A DNA stretch of 34,577 nucleotides from a virus. The translations under genes and the position numbers were made by a program. Shown here piece by piece: positions 15,388-24,078 of the stretch; positions within the stretch are counted from its first letter, which is position 1, and each line of letters begins with the position of its first letter. A model generated the notes under the pieces. It was given only the letters and a program-made list of their open reading frames with translations. It did not search any database and was not told where the DNA came from. The stretch lies in the IMG/VR virus record IMGVR_UViG_3300004807_000009, positions 1 to 34,577 of that record; one strand, written 5' to 3'.

Positions 15388-17971
15388 TATATGCAATTGT
15401 TTCTACAATATCACTAGCGTTTGCAGCTACAGACAATACAACAGATGTCCCATTCGTTGCCGTATAATCTGCACCATTTAATAAAACACCATTCATAAAT
15501 ACTTGTACATATCCAACATTATAAGTCGCAGAAAATGTTGTTTGACTTGCCATAGCAGTAAATGAAGTTCTTACATAAGGTGGTTTCCATATTGGTGCGC
15601 CACTTGCTACAGTTAATGTATAACCAGTCGTTCCAACTGCAAGTTTAGATAATGTATTAGTCGCAGATGCGTATAAAATATCGCCTGTTGTATATGTCGT
15701 AAGTCCTGTACCACCATACCCTGTTGCAATTGTTGTGCCGTTCCAAACACCTGTAGCAATTGTTCCAACAGATGTCAAACTAGATGACACAATAGAGCTA
15801 GGCAAAGTAGTGCCTGTTAAATTTGACGCATCCAAAGATCCACTAAATGTTGGCGCAATAAATATACCTGTGCTTGGATTAAATTTAACTTGTGTACTAG
15901 CTGTATATAGCGTATTAATTGTGCCAGTTGTTTGACGAGCAAACGTAAGATATTCTGTTGTATTGCTTGATGTATCGTCTGTAACTGTTACAGTCGCTGC
16001 GTTATTTGACCAAATTGGTGCTGAAGTACCTTGTGACGTTAATACTTGCCCTGTAGAGCCTACTGCTGATAACGCTAATGCAGTTGATGATGAATAAACT
16101 ACTGCGCCAGCAGATGCAGTTAAATTAGCGTTTGTACCGCCATTTGCTAATGCTACTTGTCCGACAATATTACCAGCTTGAACAGATAAATTGCTTTTGT
16201 TTACATAAATTGCACCTGTTGTTGAATTTACATAAGCAACAATACCAATTTTAATTGCATATCCTGTCGGTGGGATTGTATTTTGATAAAAACCAGCAGA
16301 ATAAGGCGATAAATAAAGAGTATCACCAACGGTATAACTACCAGTATTTACTCCTTGAATCAATCCAATTGTTGTTACATACCCTGCCGTTCCTGTTGGA
16401 ATAGCTTGATTTGCCAAACCAATGACGTTTCCTGTCGTTAAACTGTTTGCAATTGCTAATGCCACGTTAGGATAAGTGTAACCACTACTTGTTGACGTTA
16501 CATATACAGGTTGACCAATATTAATAGTCGATCCTGTATTGTTATAAACTTTTAATTGTATTTCTTCGCCAATATGTATAGTGTTGTTTGTTACATCGTT
16601 GTAATACGCTAATGCGTTTTGTGTGCTGTCATACCATAAACGACCTGCATTATAAGTAGGCGCAGATATGGCCGTATAAGTTTCATAACTCGATATGTTT
16701 GGAGTAGCCATAGTCACGCTTGTTAGCGTTGATGCAGTTGCACCTAAACTAATTGACGTAGAACCAATCGTAATGCTTGAGTTGGTCAGCGAACCGTTAC
16801 CAATGTTTGTAATTGTGTTGGTTGATCCAGATATGGACTTATTTGTTAATGTGTCTGTAGTCGCACGACCTACCAAAGTGTCGGTAGATGTCGGTAATGT
16901 CAAAGTACCTGTATTGCTAATTGTGCTGATTACAGGGCTTGTCAGCGTTTTGTTTGTTAAAGTCTGCGTACCTGTTAACGTGACTACGGTTGAATCAATT
17001 GCAATCGTTACTGGCGAAGAACCGTTAAAACTTGTGCCAGATAATCCTGTTCCTATTGTCAACGCATTAGGAGTATTCGCTGCAATCGTTGCACTACCAC
17101 CTAGTGATATAGCAGATCCATTTATTGTAATCGAGCTATTCGTTAATCCTGAATTTGGAATAGTCGCATTAATTTGACTAGGCGCAATAGATATTGCTTG
17201 AGCAGATAACGCAGATAATTGACCTTGAGCATTAACTGTAGCACTTAGTGTGTTACTTGCAGAGCCATACGATCCTGCCGTAACACCTGTATTTGTAATA
17301 CTAAATGTATTGCTTGATAAGGTTAATCCTGTCCCTGCAAAATAAGTATTTACATTTGAAAATTGTACCCAAGGCATTGCTGTAACATTAATTGTGCCTG
17401 ATTGTGTTGCAGTACATACCCAACCTGTATCAGATTGCCCACCATTTAAAATAACTGTATATGCACCTGGCACTTCTGACCATACATCCATATCGACTGC
17501 ACGAGTCCAAGCAGATGTAGATGCGACATAAATACCATTATATTGACTTGATAACTGGTTTTTAACTAAAACCCTGTCACCAGCTAATGTTGTATAGCCG
17601 TCAATTGTCTGTAAACCACTTAACGTAATATTTGCCGTAGTTGCAACTTGGCAAGCAGCTTTAGGACCTAATCCTTGTGCAACAGTATCAACATAAAACT
17701 TATTAGCAATGTCTGAAGCATTTGATGGTGTTGTGCTAATTGATCCTGTAGTAGTAGATATGTTAGTAAAAACACCAGTAGAAGGGGTTACAGCACCGAT
17801 TGTCGTACTATTAATTGTGCTGTTGGTAATATTTAACCCTGATTGGCTAGGGTTTACCGTTGCATAAAATGGCTGACCTTGACCAATAAACGTGTTAAAA
17901 CTGCCATCCAAGTTAAAATATGCTTGAACAGGCAGTAAGTTTTGATCCTGCGTTAATGCTGGATCAGCCAT
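15380..17971 (-). CDS. large tail fibre protein
   Basis: Encodes 863 residues, by far the largest fibre gene. The first 60 residues may attach to the tail; residues about 90-205 (KFYVDTVAQGLGPK..., LAGDRVLVKNQ, YNGIYVASTSAWTRA) are a module common in phage fibres. The middle is Thr/Ser/Gly-rich repeats with several TLTNKT/LTNSSITI copies. Residues about 715-795 repeat the SSLTSVGT...GYGGTG...TTGDILYASATNT block of the 439-residue fibre. The tip (797-863) is a beta domain (FMNGVLLNGADYTATNG). Likely the main adsorption fibre. Confidence 0.8.
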   Translation of the reverse strand: MADPALTQDQNLLPVQAYFNLDGSFNTFIGQGQPFYATVNPSQSGLNITNSTINSTTIGAVTPSTGVFTNISTTTGSISTTPSNASDIANKFYVDTVAQGLGPKAACQVATTANITLSGLQTIDGYTTLAGDRVLVKNQLSSQYNGIYVASTSAWTRAVDMDVWSEVPGAYTVILNGGQSDTGWVCTATQSGTINVTAMPWVQFSNVNTYFAGTGLTLSSNTFSITNTGVTAGSYGSASNTLSATVNAQGQLSALSAQAISIAPSQINATIPNSGLTNSSITINGSAISLGGSATIAANTPNALTIGTGLSGTSFNGSSPVTIAIDSTVVTLTGTQTLTNKTLTSPVISTISNTGTLTLPTSTDTLVGRATTDTLTNKSISGSTNTITNIGNGSLTNSSITIGSTSISLGATASTLTSVTMATPNISSYETYTAISAPTYNAGRLWYDSTQNALAYYNDVTNNTIHIGEEIQLKVYNNTGSTINIGQPVYVTSTSSGYTYPNVALAIANSLTTGNVIGLANQAIPTGTAGYVTTIGLIQGVNTGSYTVGDTLYLSPYSAGFYQNTIPPTGYAIKIGIVAYVNSTTGAIYVNKSNLSVQAGNIVGQVALANGGTNANLTASAGAVVYSSSTALALSAVGSTGQVLTSQGTSAPIWSNNAATVTVTDDTSSNTTEYLTFARQTTGTINTLYTASTQVKFNPSTGIFIAPTFSGSLDASNLTGTTLPSSIVSSSLTSVGTIATGVWNGTTIATGYGGTGLTTYTTGDILYASATNTLSKLAVGTTGYTLTVASGAPIWKPPYVRTSFTAMASQTTFSATYNVGYVQVFMNGVLLNGADYTATNGTSVVLSVAANASDIVETIAYNV

Positions 17972-17981
17972 AAACTACTCC

Positions 17982-18335
17982 TTAGTTTTGGTCAACCATA
18001 GGCATTACATACAATGTATTTGCCGTTCCTATTGCTGTAATTGAGAATACTGGTGGTACAACCATTACTTGTGGACTAGACATAGACACACCTAATACAA
18101 ATGATTGTGAAGTATTACCGCCAGTAGGCAATACGGCTGCAGGTGCAGTTGTAGTTGTGCCAAGAACCGCAGGTGCAATAGTAACTGCAATAGGGGTAGT
18201 TCCTGTATTCAAAAACCCACAAAAGTTTACTTGGTCATTACCATTAGGGGTAATTGTGACTGCTGTAGAACTAGATGTAGTAACAGTAATAGCAGTTGTT
18301 GGGCCTACAAAACGGTATGCCGATGTATTTGCCAT
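17982..18335 (-). CDS. small virion structural protein
   Basis: Encodes 117 residues, Thr/Val/Ala/Pro-rich with alternating hydrophobic residues (TAITVTTSSSTAVTITPNG, PIAVTIAPAVLG), consistent with a small beta-sandwich. No signal peptide or catalytic motif. It lies between the fibre gene and a similar small protein, downstream of the terminator that follows the coat operon. It could be a decoration or fibre base protein; I do not recognise the family. Confidence 0.6.
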   Translation of the reverse strand: MANTSAYRFVGPTTAITVTTSSSTAVTITPNGNDQVNFCGFLNTGTTPIAVTIAPAVLGTTTTAPAAVLPTGGNTSQSFVLGVSMSSPQVMVVPPVFSITAIGTANTLYVMPMVDQN

Positions 18336-18344
18336 GATTTATCC

Positions 18345-18674
18345 TTAAGCAGCGTTAGTTGGCAATATAGTACCTTCTAAACGATCACAAGCCAAAATAT
18401 AAGTACCAGCAACAGGAGTTACAGCCGAACCTGAAGCATTTACAAATTGAATACTTAATGTGTTAGCAGCAGATACCCAAGCACTTGTAATGCTGATCGA
18501 AGTTGTTTGTGCGCCATTTAAAGACACATTAATGCAATCATTAACTTGCAAGCCAGGAATAGTAAAAGTTTGCGTAACAGTTGTGCTTCCAGCAACTTGA
18601 GCAGGTGTCAAAGATGCGTAAACTAGGAATGATGCGTAAATGTTTCCACGCAAAATAGTTGTTTGTAAAGACAT
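18345..18674 (-). CDS. small virion structural protein, head/tail junction region
   Basis: Encodes 109 residues with a beta pattern: FLVYASLTPAQVAGSTTVTQ, FTIPGLQVNDCINVSLNG, YILACDRLEGT. The phrase TxxQTFTIPGLQVND resembles small beta proteins near coat genes in podoviruses. AAAGGA precedes the ATG inside a short palindrome (CTTTGCAAAG), and the gene is the first after the intrinsic terminator at 18733-18762, so it may begin a new transcript or be reached by read-through. Confidence 0.6.
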   Translation of the reverse strand: MSLQTTILRGNIYASFLVYASLTPAQVAGSTTVTQTFTIPGLQVNDCINVSLNGAQTTSISITSAWVSAANTLSIQFVNASGSAVTPVAGTYILACDRLEGTILPTNAA

Positions 18675-18713
18675 AATTTTTCCTTTGCAAAGAAAACCAG
18701 AATTGGTTGTTTA

Positions 18714-18719
18714 ATTATA
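18714..18719 (-). promoter_or_regulatory. possible -10 element after the coat-operon terminator
   Basis: Read on the - strand this is TATAAT, just past the terminator and about 40 nt before the start of the 109-residue gene. No -35 element is convincing at 16-18 nt because that position falls in the terminator stem, so a promoter here would need an activator. Low confidence. Confidence 0.25.
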
Positions 18720-18732
18720 CAACAATAAATAA

Positions 18733-18762
18733 AAAAACCCCCTTTTTTACGAGGGGGTTTTT
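18733..18762 (-). terminator. intrinsic terminator after the head gene cluster
   Basis: A perfect 10-bp stem, AAAAACCCCC pairing with GGGGGTTTTT, around a 10-nt loop. On the - strand the stem is followed by an unbroken T tract, so it ends leftward transcripts coming from the coat and decoration genes; the A/T symmetry would let it act on the other strand too. Its place 12 nt after the decoration gene suggests that head proteins are set at a higher level than the tail genes beyond. Confidence 0.9.
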
Positions 18763-18774
18763 AATTAAAACCGA

Positions 18775-19200
18775 TTAAGAATAAGTGCTGAAATCGTAAC
18801 CGTAAATATATACGTCAGCAGTAGCAGCAGCACCTTGCGCTGTAGCTACGTTGAAGTATAAGTTTTGACCACTTAATGTGTTTGTTGATGCAACAGTAAG
18901 TGGGTTAACAACTGTAGAACCTGTATTACCTGATAATGCAGTTGCAGCAGCAACAATAGCTGTACCTTGCTTGGCTGGAGCTGTGTAAACAGCAGCAGTA
19001 GCAGTAGTTAAGCTAGTTGAAGCATTAGTAACGATTACCTGATAAACAGAGTAGTTGCTTGAGTTGATAATAGGCATCACAGTATCGCCTGATGCATTTA
19101 CGTTTACACCTGTAGCAACGGCTAACAAACGAATTGCTTGGTTTGTGCCTAAGTTGTTAGGGTGAATTGTTACGGTGGTTGCTGGTCCTGGATTAGACAT
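18775..19200 (-). CDS. head decoration/fibre-like protein
   Basis: Encodes 141 residues, Ala/Thr/Val/Asn-rich (TTVTIHPNNLGTNQAIRLLAVATG, VYQVIVTNASTSLTT), with a predicted all-beta fold and a tyrosine-rich end (DVYIYGYDFSTYS). It directly follows the coat gene and precedes a strong terminator, the usual place of an abundant head decoration protein. The strand pattern resembles the two small proteins at 17982-18674, but I see no clear shared motif. No family recognised. Confidence 0.6.
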   Translation of the reverse strand: MSNPGPATTVTIHPNNLGTNQAIRLLAVATGVNVNASGDTVMPIINSSNYSVYQVIVTNASTSLTTATAAVYTAPAKQGTAIVAAATALSGNTGSTVVNPLTVASTNTLSGQNLYFNVATAQGAAATADVYIYGYDFSTYS

Positions 19201-19217
19201 TATGTTTCCTTTCTAAA

Positions 19218-20474
19218 TTAAGCTGCAACACGGCAAGCGAGTTCAGGATATAGTGGAGCCCATCCGTACAGAACATCTAAACGAGTAGGAATGCTGTCGT
19301 TGTTGATGGTGTATTGACGAACAACACGCATAGACAAGCCGATTTCTTTATCAGAAGCACGACCAGCGAAATGTACACCTTCTGGCAACTCTAAGTCAGC
19401 GCAAGCAAGTGTAAATGCATTTCTGTGCATAATAATGTTCTGTGGAGAAACTGCACCTGTGCTGTTAAATTGCGTTACAGCAGCAGAAGCAGATGGGCTT
19501 GGAATTGTTACGTTTTGGAACTGACCAGCAGTAATAACGGCTGGAGAAACAGTTACAGTAACGCTTGATCCTGAAGCGATAGATGCAGCAGATTTAACAA
19601 CGAAGTTACGGAGCTTGTTAGATCCATAAGCCTGACGGTTTTGTGGGTTAACTGCATAAACACCAGCAATTTGGATTACGTCACCTACGTTCAAGTTCAA
19701 TGTACCTGTGTTGGCAGCAGTAATACTAATGTTGGAGCTTGATGCCCAACCACTTGATAAGAAACCAGTTGCAGTAGTTGTAGCCACAGATGCAGTAACA
19801 GTAGTAGTGCTGTTGTTACCAAAAGTCTGGCTAACTACGTTTTGATCAAGTTTCCAATTCATACCAGCAGAATCACGACCCATCAAACCTTTACGATACT
19901 GTTCGCCAATTGCTTCTTGTGGCACAAATAAACCCTTCAAAGAATCAACGATAGTTGCAGATGTAAATGGCTCAACGATACAAGCACGTCTGCCGTCACG
20001 AGGAGTACCTTCAGCATCGAGGTAAGCACCAGCAGTCAGGTATGTAATTAAACCTGTTGGGGGTGTACCAGCAACACCAACGATATTCGCTGTGTTAGCA
20101 GTAGCCATAACCATACCGTCACGGTCAATTTTGTTAGCAATAGCAGCAACGGCTGGCTTCAATACACGATCAGAGAACATATCTAAAGACAATGCTAAAT
20201 CTTGAGTTGTAAACTGAGTTGACACTTGATACTGCGTTGTTAATGTAACAGGTACAGAAGTTTCGTTAAAATCTTCAACTACTAATTGCGGGCCTGTAGC
20301 ACCAATAAAACGACCAGGACGTCTTACGTTTACTGTATTACCAATCTTGCCGCCAACGATTGCAAACTGATCGTCATAGTTACGATCTACTTCTGATGTA
20401 AATGTTAATTCGTTCTCCAAGACCATTAGAGCTTCGTTTGTGATCTTGGAAATGGTTAGCAAATTATTTGCCAT
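19218..20474 (-). CDS. major capsid protein, P22 gp5-like
   Basis: Encodes 418 residues, close to P22 coat (430). N-terminal helix ITNEALMVLENELTFTSEVDRNYD, then GNTVNVRRPGRF and VPVTLTTQYQVSTQFTTQDLALS match the gp5-like coat family. The central Thr/Ser/Gly-rich part (about 225-345) corresponds to the inserted I-domain region. It follows the scaffold gene, the standard order. Coat forms the icosahedral head with the HK97 fold typical of the family. The codon choice here is cleaner and less AT-biased than in the small genes, as expected for a highly expressed gene. Confidence 0.92.
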   Translation of the reverse strand: MANNLLTISKITNEALMVLENELTFTSEVDRNYDDQFAIVGGKIGNTVNVRRPGRFIGATGPQLVVEDFNETSVPVTLTTQYQVSTQFTTQDLALSLDMFSDRVLKPAVAAIANKIDRDGMVMATANTANIVGVAGTPPTGLITYLTAGAYLDAEGTPRDGRRACIVEPFTSATIVDSLKGLFVPQEAIGEQYRKGLMGRDSAGMNWKLDQNVVSQTFGNNSTTTVTASVATTTATGFLSSGWASSSNISITAANTGTLNLNVGDVIQIAGVYAVNPQNRQAYGSNKLRNFVVKSAASIASGSSVTVTVSPAVITAGQFQNVTIPSPSASAAVTQFNSTGAVSPQNIIMHRNAFTLACADLELPEGVHFAGRASDKEIGLSMRVVRQYTINNDSIPTRLDVLYGWAPLYPELACRVAA

Positions 20475-20503
20475 GATTATTTCCTTTTTAAAAGATTAAG
20501 TTT

Positions 20504-21388
20504 TTACCTGATCCTTTTAGCTTGTCGCATCGCTTTATATTGTGCAAACGTCATCTTATCTGTATCAGTAATGACAGCTTGCTCGCTATTTGTAGCTTTT
20601 AACGGACTAATAGGGGCAGGTGCTTTTGACTTCTGAGCAACAGGTTTCACTTCTTTAGGCTCGGTTTTTTCAAACTTTGCTTCCAATTTCCCTATTTCTC
20701 TTAAAGCAGTAATAAGCGAAGATTTTGATATTTTTTCTGCGATGTCAGGATTTTCTGCCAAGTGATATAAAATTCTTGGCCCTACATCACTCTCCAAAAT
20801 TGCATCTCTAACCTGGTCACTCACAACCACATCACTAGATGCCACCATTTCTTCATAATCAGGAAGCTCTGCTTTCGTTGCATTTAAACGTGTATTCCAT
20901 CCTTCGATGACCTTATTACGTTCTTCTGCAAGTTTCTTTTCAGTATCTTCTTGTCTAGCTCTCATTACAGCGTTTTCAGCACTCCAATCAGCTAATGCTT
21001 CTGCATATTCAAAAGCATCTACAAATTGATCTGGCTTCGGCTTTTCATCTCGATTCGCTTCAACTTTAGGTCGGGCGGCAGATTCAAATTCCTTTAAACG
21101 AGCTTCAATTTCTTCTCGTTTTTGACGTTCATAAGCTGCATCTTGTTTAGCTTGTTCACGTTCTTTAACGATTTTATCTATTCTCTTTTCAAGCCTAGGT
21201 TTTGGTTTCGGTTCTTCTGTTACTTCCGCCTCGTTTTCTGCATCAGATTCATTCTGAACCGTTTGTTCCTCATCTGGCTCTGTAGTTAATTCCTCAACTA
21301 CCACAGGTTGGGTTTCGGCAGCTAAACCTAGTTTGTTTGCATAAAATTCGGCACTATTCTCACTTGTTAATACAGTTGCTTCTGACAT
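20504..21388 (-). CDS. scaffolding protein
   Basis: Encodes 294 residues from ATG 21388, with GGAG about 8 nt upstream; an upstream in-frame TTG at 21400 is unlikely. The N-terminal 70 residues are strongly acidic (EPDEEQT..., ENEAEVTEEP), the middle is a long coiled coil (about 75-165), and the C-terminus is basic and helical (FAQYKAMRQAKRIR), the coat-binding end in P22-type scaffolds. It lies between portal and coat genes, as expected. It should guide procapsid assembly and leave before packaging. Confidence 0.88.
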   Translation of the reverse strand: MSEATVLTSENSAEFYANKLGLAAETQPVVVEELTTEPDEEQTVQNESDAENEAEVTEEPKPKPRLEKRIDKIVKEREQAKQDAAYERQKREEIEARLKEFESAARPKVEANRDEKPKPDQFVDAFEYAEALADWSAENAVMRARQEDTEKKLAEERNKVIEGWNTRLNATKAELPDYEEMVASSDVVVSDQVRDAILESDVGPRILYHLAENPDIAEKISKSSLITALREIGKLEAKFEKTEPKEVKPVAQKSKAPAPISPLKATNSEQAVITDTDKMTFAQYKAMRQAKRIR

Positions 21389-21409
21389 GGAATTCTCCAA
21401 GAATTTTAC

Positions 21410-21426
21410 CCAATGTACCTCATTGG
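21410..21426 (-). promoter_or_regulatory. leader hairpin before the scaffold gene
   Basis: CCAATG and CATTGG pair around a 5-nt loop in the transcript leader, about 20 nt before the scaffold start and just after the candidate promoter at 21439-21467. It could protect the 5' end of the coat mRNA or be an operator. Six base pairs only, so function is uncertain. Confidence 0.35.
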
Positions 21427-21438
21427 TAAGGTTTACTT

Positions 21439-21467
21439 ATCTTAATGCTATTATTGTTAAATTACAA
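21439..21467 (-). promoter_or_regulatory. candidate promoter for the scaffold-coat operon
   Basis: On the - strand TTGTAA (-35) and TAAGAT (-10) are separated by exactly 17 nt, in the only gap in this part of the cluster. Each hexamer matches four of six consensus bases. It would give the scaffold, coat and decoration genes their own transcript ending at the terminator 18733-18762. In an AT-rich genome such matches arise by chance, so confidence is moderate. Confidence 0.4.
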
Positions 21468-21469
21468 CA

Positions 21470-21988
21470 TTAATCATCTGAATGTATTTCTTTTAAATAA
21501 TCATCCAAATGTTTTTCTTTCCAATCATTTACAACTATTTCTTTATTCCATTTGCCTGTTAAACCTTGTTTACGATTATGTAACCTTTGTTCTGTTTCAG
21601 GTAATTCATGGTCAGAAATCCTAATTATTTTGCCATTAATATTTGGATAAATGCTTTTAGCACTATCATTTTTAGATTTGCTAATTTTTTCTAATGGAAT
21701 TTTATTTTTCTTAAAATGTCTTTCCAAAGCACTTATTGTATGAAAACGAGCTTCAGCATCTGCACCTTTATGATCGCCATGTTCTAAATACATTTTTACA
21801 GTATTTTTTTCTTGATCTGTAAAGTGTTTACTAGTTCCAATTTCTCCAATTTTATTGCTTAATTCTTGTTTTCTTAATTTTTGTCTTTTATTAAATTCTT
21901 CCTGCTCTTTTAATTCTTGAAATCTTTTATTTTGTTTTTCTTCTTTTTCTTTTGCCCAAATAGCCATTTGTTCTGCGGAATGTATCAT
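21470..21988 (-). CDS. hypothetical protein between portal and scaffold
   Basis: Encodes 172 residues. Residues 1-50 form a highly charged helix (KEKEEKQNKRFQELKEQEEFNKRQKLRKQ), and the rest is a compact, basic domain with HFTDQEKNTVKMYLEHGDHKG, ISALERHFKKNK and a C-terminal LTGKWNKEIVVNDWKEKHLDDYL. No membrane segment or known catalytic motif. Its ATG overlaps the portal stop (TAATG). The gene is richer in A and T than portal or coat. It might be a late-acquired head accessory or an ejected protein; function unknown. Confidence 0.65.
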   Translation of the reverse strand: MIHSAEQMAIWAKEKEEKQNKRFQELKEQEEFNKRQKLRKQELSNKIGEIGTSKHFTDQEKNTVKMYLEHGDHKGADAEARFHTISALERHFKKNKIPLEKISKSKNDSAKSIYPNINGKIIRISDHELPETEQRLHNRKQGLTGKWNKEIVVNDWKEKHLDDYLKEIHSDD

Positions 21989-24051
21989 TATATGGCCCTT
22001 TCTGTAGTTTCTGCGTTTGCTAATTTTGCTTGTTGATGATCCATATTTGCTAATAATATAGCGACTTGTGCTTTTAACTGCTCAACTTCAATTTGTGTCT
22101 GAGTCTTAACAACGGTATCTTGTGCAGTAGTCTGAACACGCATTTCGGTATCGTGTGCTTTAGTAGTCTGACGCATGAGTTCACGTTTAGTTTCAGCCTC
22201 TTGCTTAACACCTTCAATGTCTTGACGTTGTTTAACCATTAACTGCATTTGTTGTAGTTGTTGTGTCAATGCCTGTACTTGTGCCTGACCTTGCTTGAGT
22301 TTCATTTGAATAGCTGGTGGAATGTCAGACATATCATCTAATTGTGCCAATGGGTTATTAACAGCCATACGGTCTGCAATAACGTCTGAACCAGGAAAGT
22401 CCATGTTTCTTACTAATAAATCACCTGCAACTTGAATTAATTGTGGTTCAGCAGCAAACAATTGCATCATGGCATCTGACGCTTCCTGACGTTTACTGTT
22501 GTAGCCTGGTCCTGTATCCATAACTACGTCATATTCACCAACTGTTACGTCATTCAATATACGATTAACACCTTGCTCATCCATTTTACGTTCATTGATG
22601 GTCATAATTTCTGGCTTACCATCTGCGCCAATGATCCGCATAGCACGTTCTGTGTCGTAAATCTTAGGTATTAAATCTAAAATAATGCGACCTACTTGAC
22701 GTATTGATCGTGTCAAATTGTCATAGTAATGCATATTAGTCATATCTGACTGTGCTTGCTGACCTGCAATTGCTTTACCTGACTGAATACCCTGTGGCAA
22801 CTGGCTTGGATCAAAAATACCAATAACCGCTTGCAAATCTAAATTCATTGATTGCATGGCTGCCATTGCGCCTGTAGGTGGTTGCTCTGGTGATTGTCTT
22901 ACAGGTGGTGGTGCTGTTCTACCGTCAATATCTGTCTGTTTATAACGTAATACAGGCATTGCCTTAATGTTAGCTTGCGCCCATTCGTTCTCATGCCCTT
23001 CATCTTGACCTTCTGCAAGTAACCATTTGGCTTTTGGTGCTAATGCTACAGTTTCAGTAAGCGCAGTTGACCAGTAGTTATACATACGTTGTGGATCTTT
23101 AGCCATACGCACTAAACCAAAACGCTTATGCTTGCCCTGAACAATGGTTGACTGACCGTAAACAGGCACAATAGGTATGTATTTACCTGCCCATTCGCCT
23201 TCTTCCAACACTTGCATTGCTGTTACTTTGCACCATTTAATCTTTTTGCGTACGGAATCACGCTTATTAATGATCTCAATGCCCAATTCTTTCATTAATT
23301 CTTTGTCAGTTTCATCTTCGTAAATGCTAGATCCATCTGACAGTTGTAATAAAACAACACTTTCTCGCACGGTGTACCAATACTCAGCAATACGGATTTC
23401 TTCTTTTTGTATCCAATCGCCTACAACATCACCTGTGCCACGACTTACAAATCCTGAATCAATCTCAGCTTCAGGGTACATTGCACTAAATGTCTTTTTT
23501 GGGATAAGTGTAGTGATTAAACAGCGTTCTGCGTCTGATCCGTCAGCCATGATGGAATTTGGATCAAAGTAAACAGTAAATGGGTTTTCTATAGGTTTAA
23601 TATAGATTTCTTGATTAAAGCTATCGTCTTTAATGTAATCAGTATGAATACGAATATATCCCCAACCCATTCTTACCGCATAATCAACGGCATTTAAATA
23701 TGCTTGGTCAGCATCGGATTGTAATTCAATGTGTCGGCATAGACCTGTAATGATTTCTGCTTGTTTTTCATCTGACTGTGTATTCATGCCGTGACATTTA
23801 ATTCTAGGTCGTTGTTCACGAATCTGATTTACGATTTGACGGCAATATGCGTCAACTTTATTAATAGTAAGACATGGTCTGGCTTCTAAAACACGACTGT
23901 TTTGTACATCTACAGGCCATTGATCGCCAGCAGCAAAACGAACATCATCAAGAGCTTCGGCACGATTATTAGAGTCAACATCGTTTACCTGACGTAAGAA
24001 CTCCATCGCTTGTTGGATTCTACTGTCCTGATCTGTTTCGATTTCAGCCAT
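21988..24051 (-). CDS. portal protein, P22 gp1-like
   Basis: Encodes 687 residues, close to the 725 of P22 gp1. Recognisable family segments: DVRFAAGDQWP near residue 42, CLTINKVDAYCRQIVNQIREQRPRIK (about 69-94), IENPFTVYFDPNS, and FDPSQLPQGIQSGKAIAGQQ. The C-terminal 100 residues are a long Q-rich helix (MKLKQGQAQVQALTQQLQQM) that corresponds to the portal barrel/helical tail. As a dodecamer it forms the DNA gate, works with the terminase next door, and later binds the gp4-like protein. It overlaps the 172-residue gene by 3 nt. Confidence 0.93.
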   Translation of the reverse strand: MAEIETDQDSRIQQAMEFLRQVNDVDSNNRAEALDDVRFAAGDQWPVDVQNSRVLEARPCLTINKVDAYCRQIVNQIREQRPRIKCHGMNTQSDEKQAEIITGLCRHIELQSDADQAYLNAVDYAVRMGWGYIRIHTDYIKDDSFNQEIYIKPIENPFTVYFDPNSIMADGSDAERCLITTLIPKKTFSAMYPEAEIDSGFVSRGTGDVVGDWIQKEEIRIAEYWYTVRESVVLLQLSDGSSIYEDETDKELMKELGIEIINKRDSVRKKIKWCKVTAMQVLEEGEWAGKYIPIVPVYGQSTIVQGKHKRFGLVRMAKDPQRMYNYWSTALTETVALAPKAKWLLAEGQDEGHENEWAQANIKAMPVLRYKQTDIDGRTAPPPVRQSPEQPPTGAMAAMQSMNLDLQAVIGIFDPSQLPQGIQSGKAIAGQQAQSDMTNMHYYDNLTRSIRQVGRIILDLIPKIYDTERAMRIIGADGKPEIMTINERKMDEQGVNRILNDVTVGEYDVVMDTGPGYNSKRQEASDAMMQLFAAEPQLIQVAGDLLVRNMDFPGSDVIADRMAVNNPLAQLDDMSDIPPAIQMKLKQGQAQVQALTQQLQQMQLMVKQRQDIEGVKQEAETKRELMRQTTKAHDTEMRVQTTAQDTVVKTQTQIEVEQLKAQVAILLANMDHQQAKLANAETTERAI

Positions 24052-24078
24052 AATTTTGCCCTCATTGTAAACTAAATT

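Noticed and set aside
16695-17177. 160-residue + strand ORF inside the large fibre gene
   Set aside because: It is the antisense of Thr/Ser/Gly-rich repeats, has a Val/Leu/Pro-rich repetitive product, no ribosome binding site and no homologue that I recognise.
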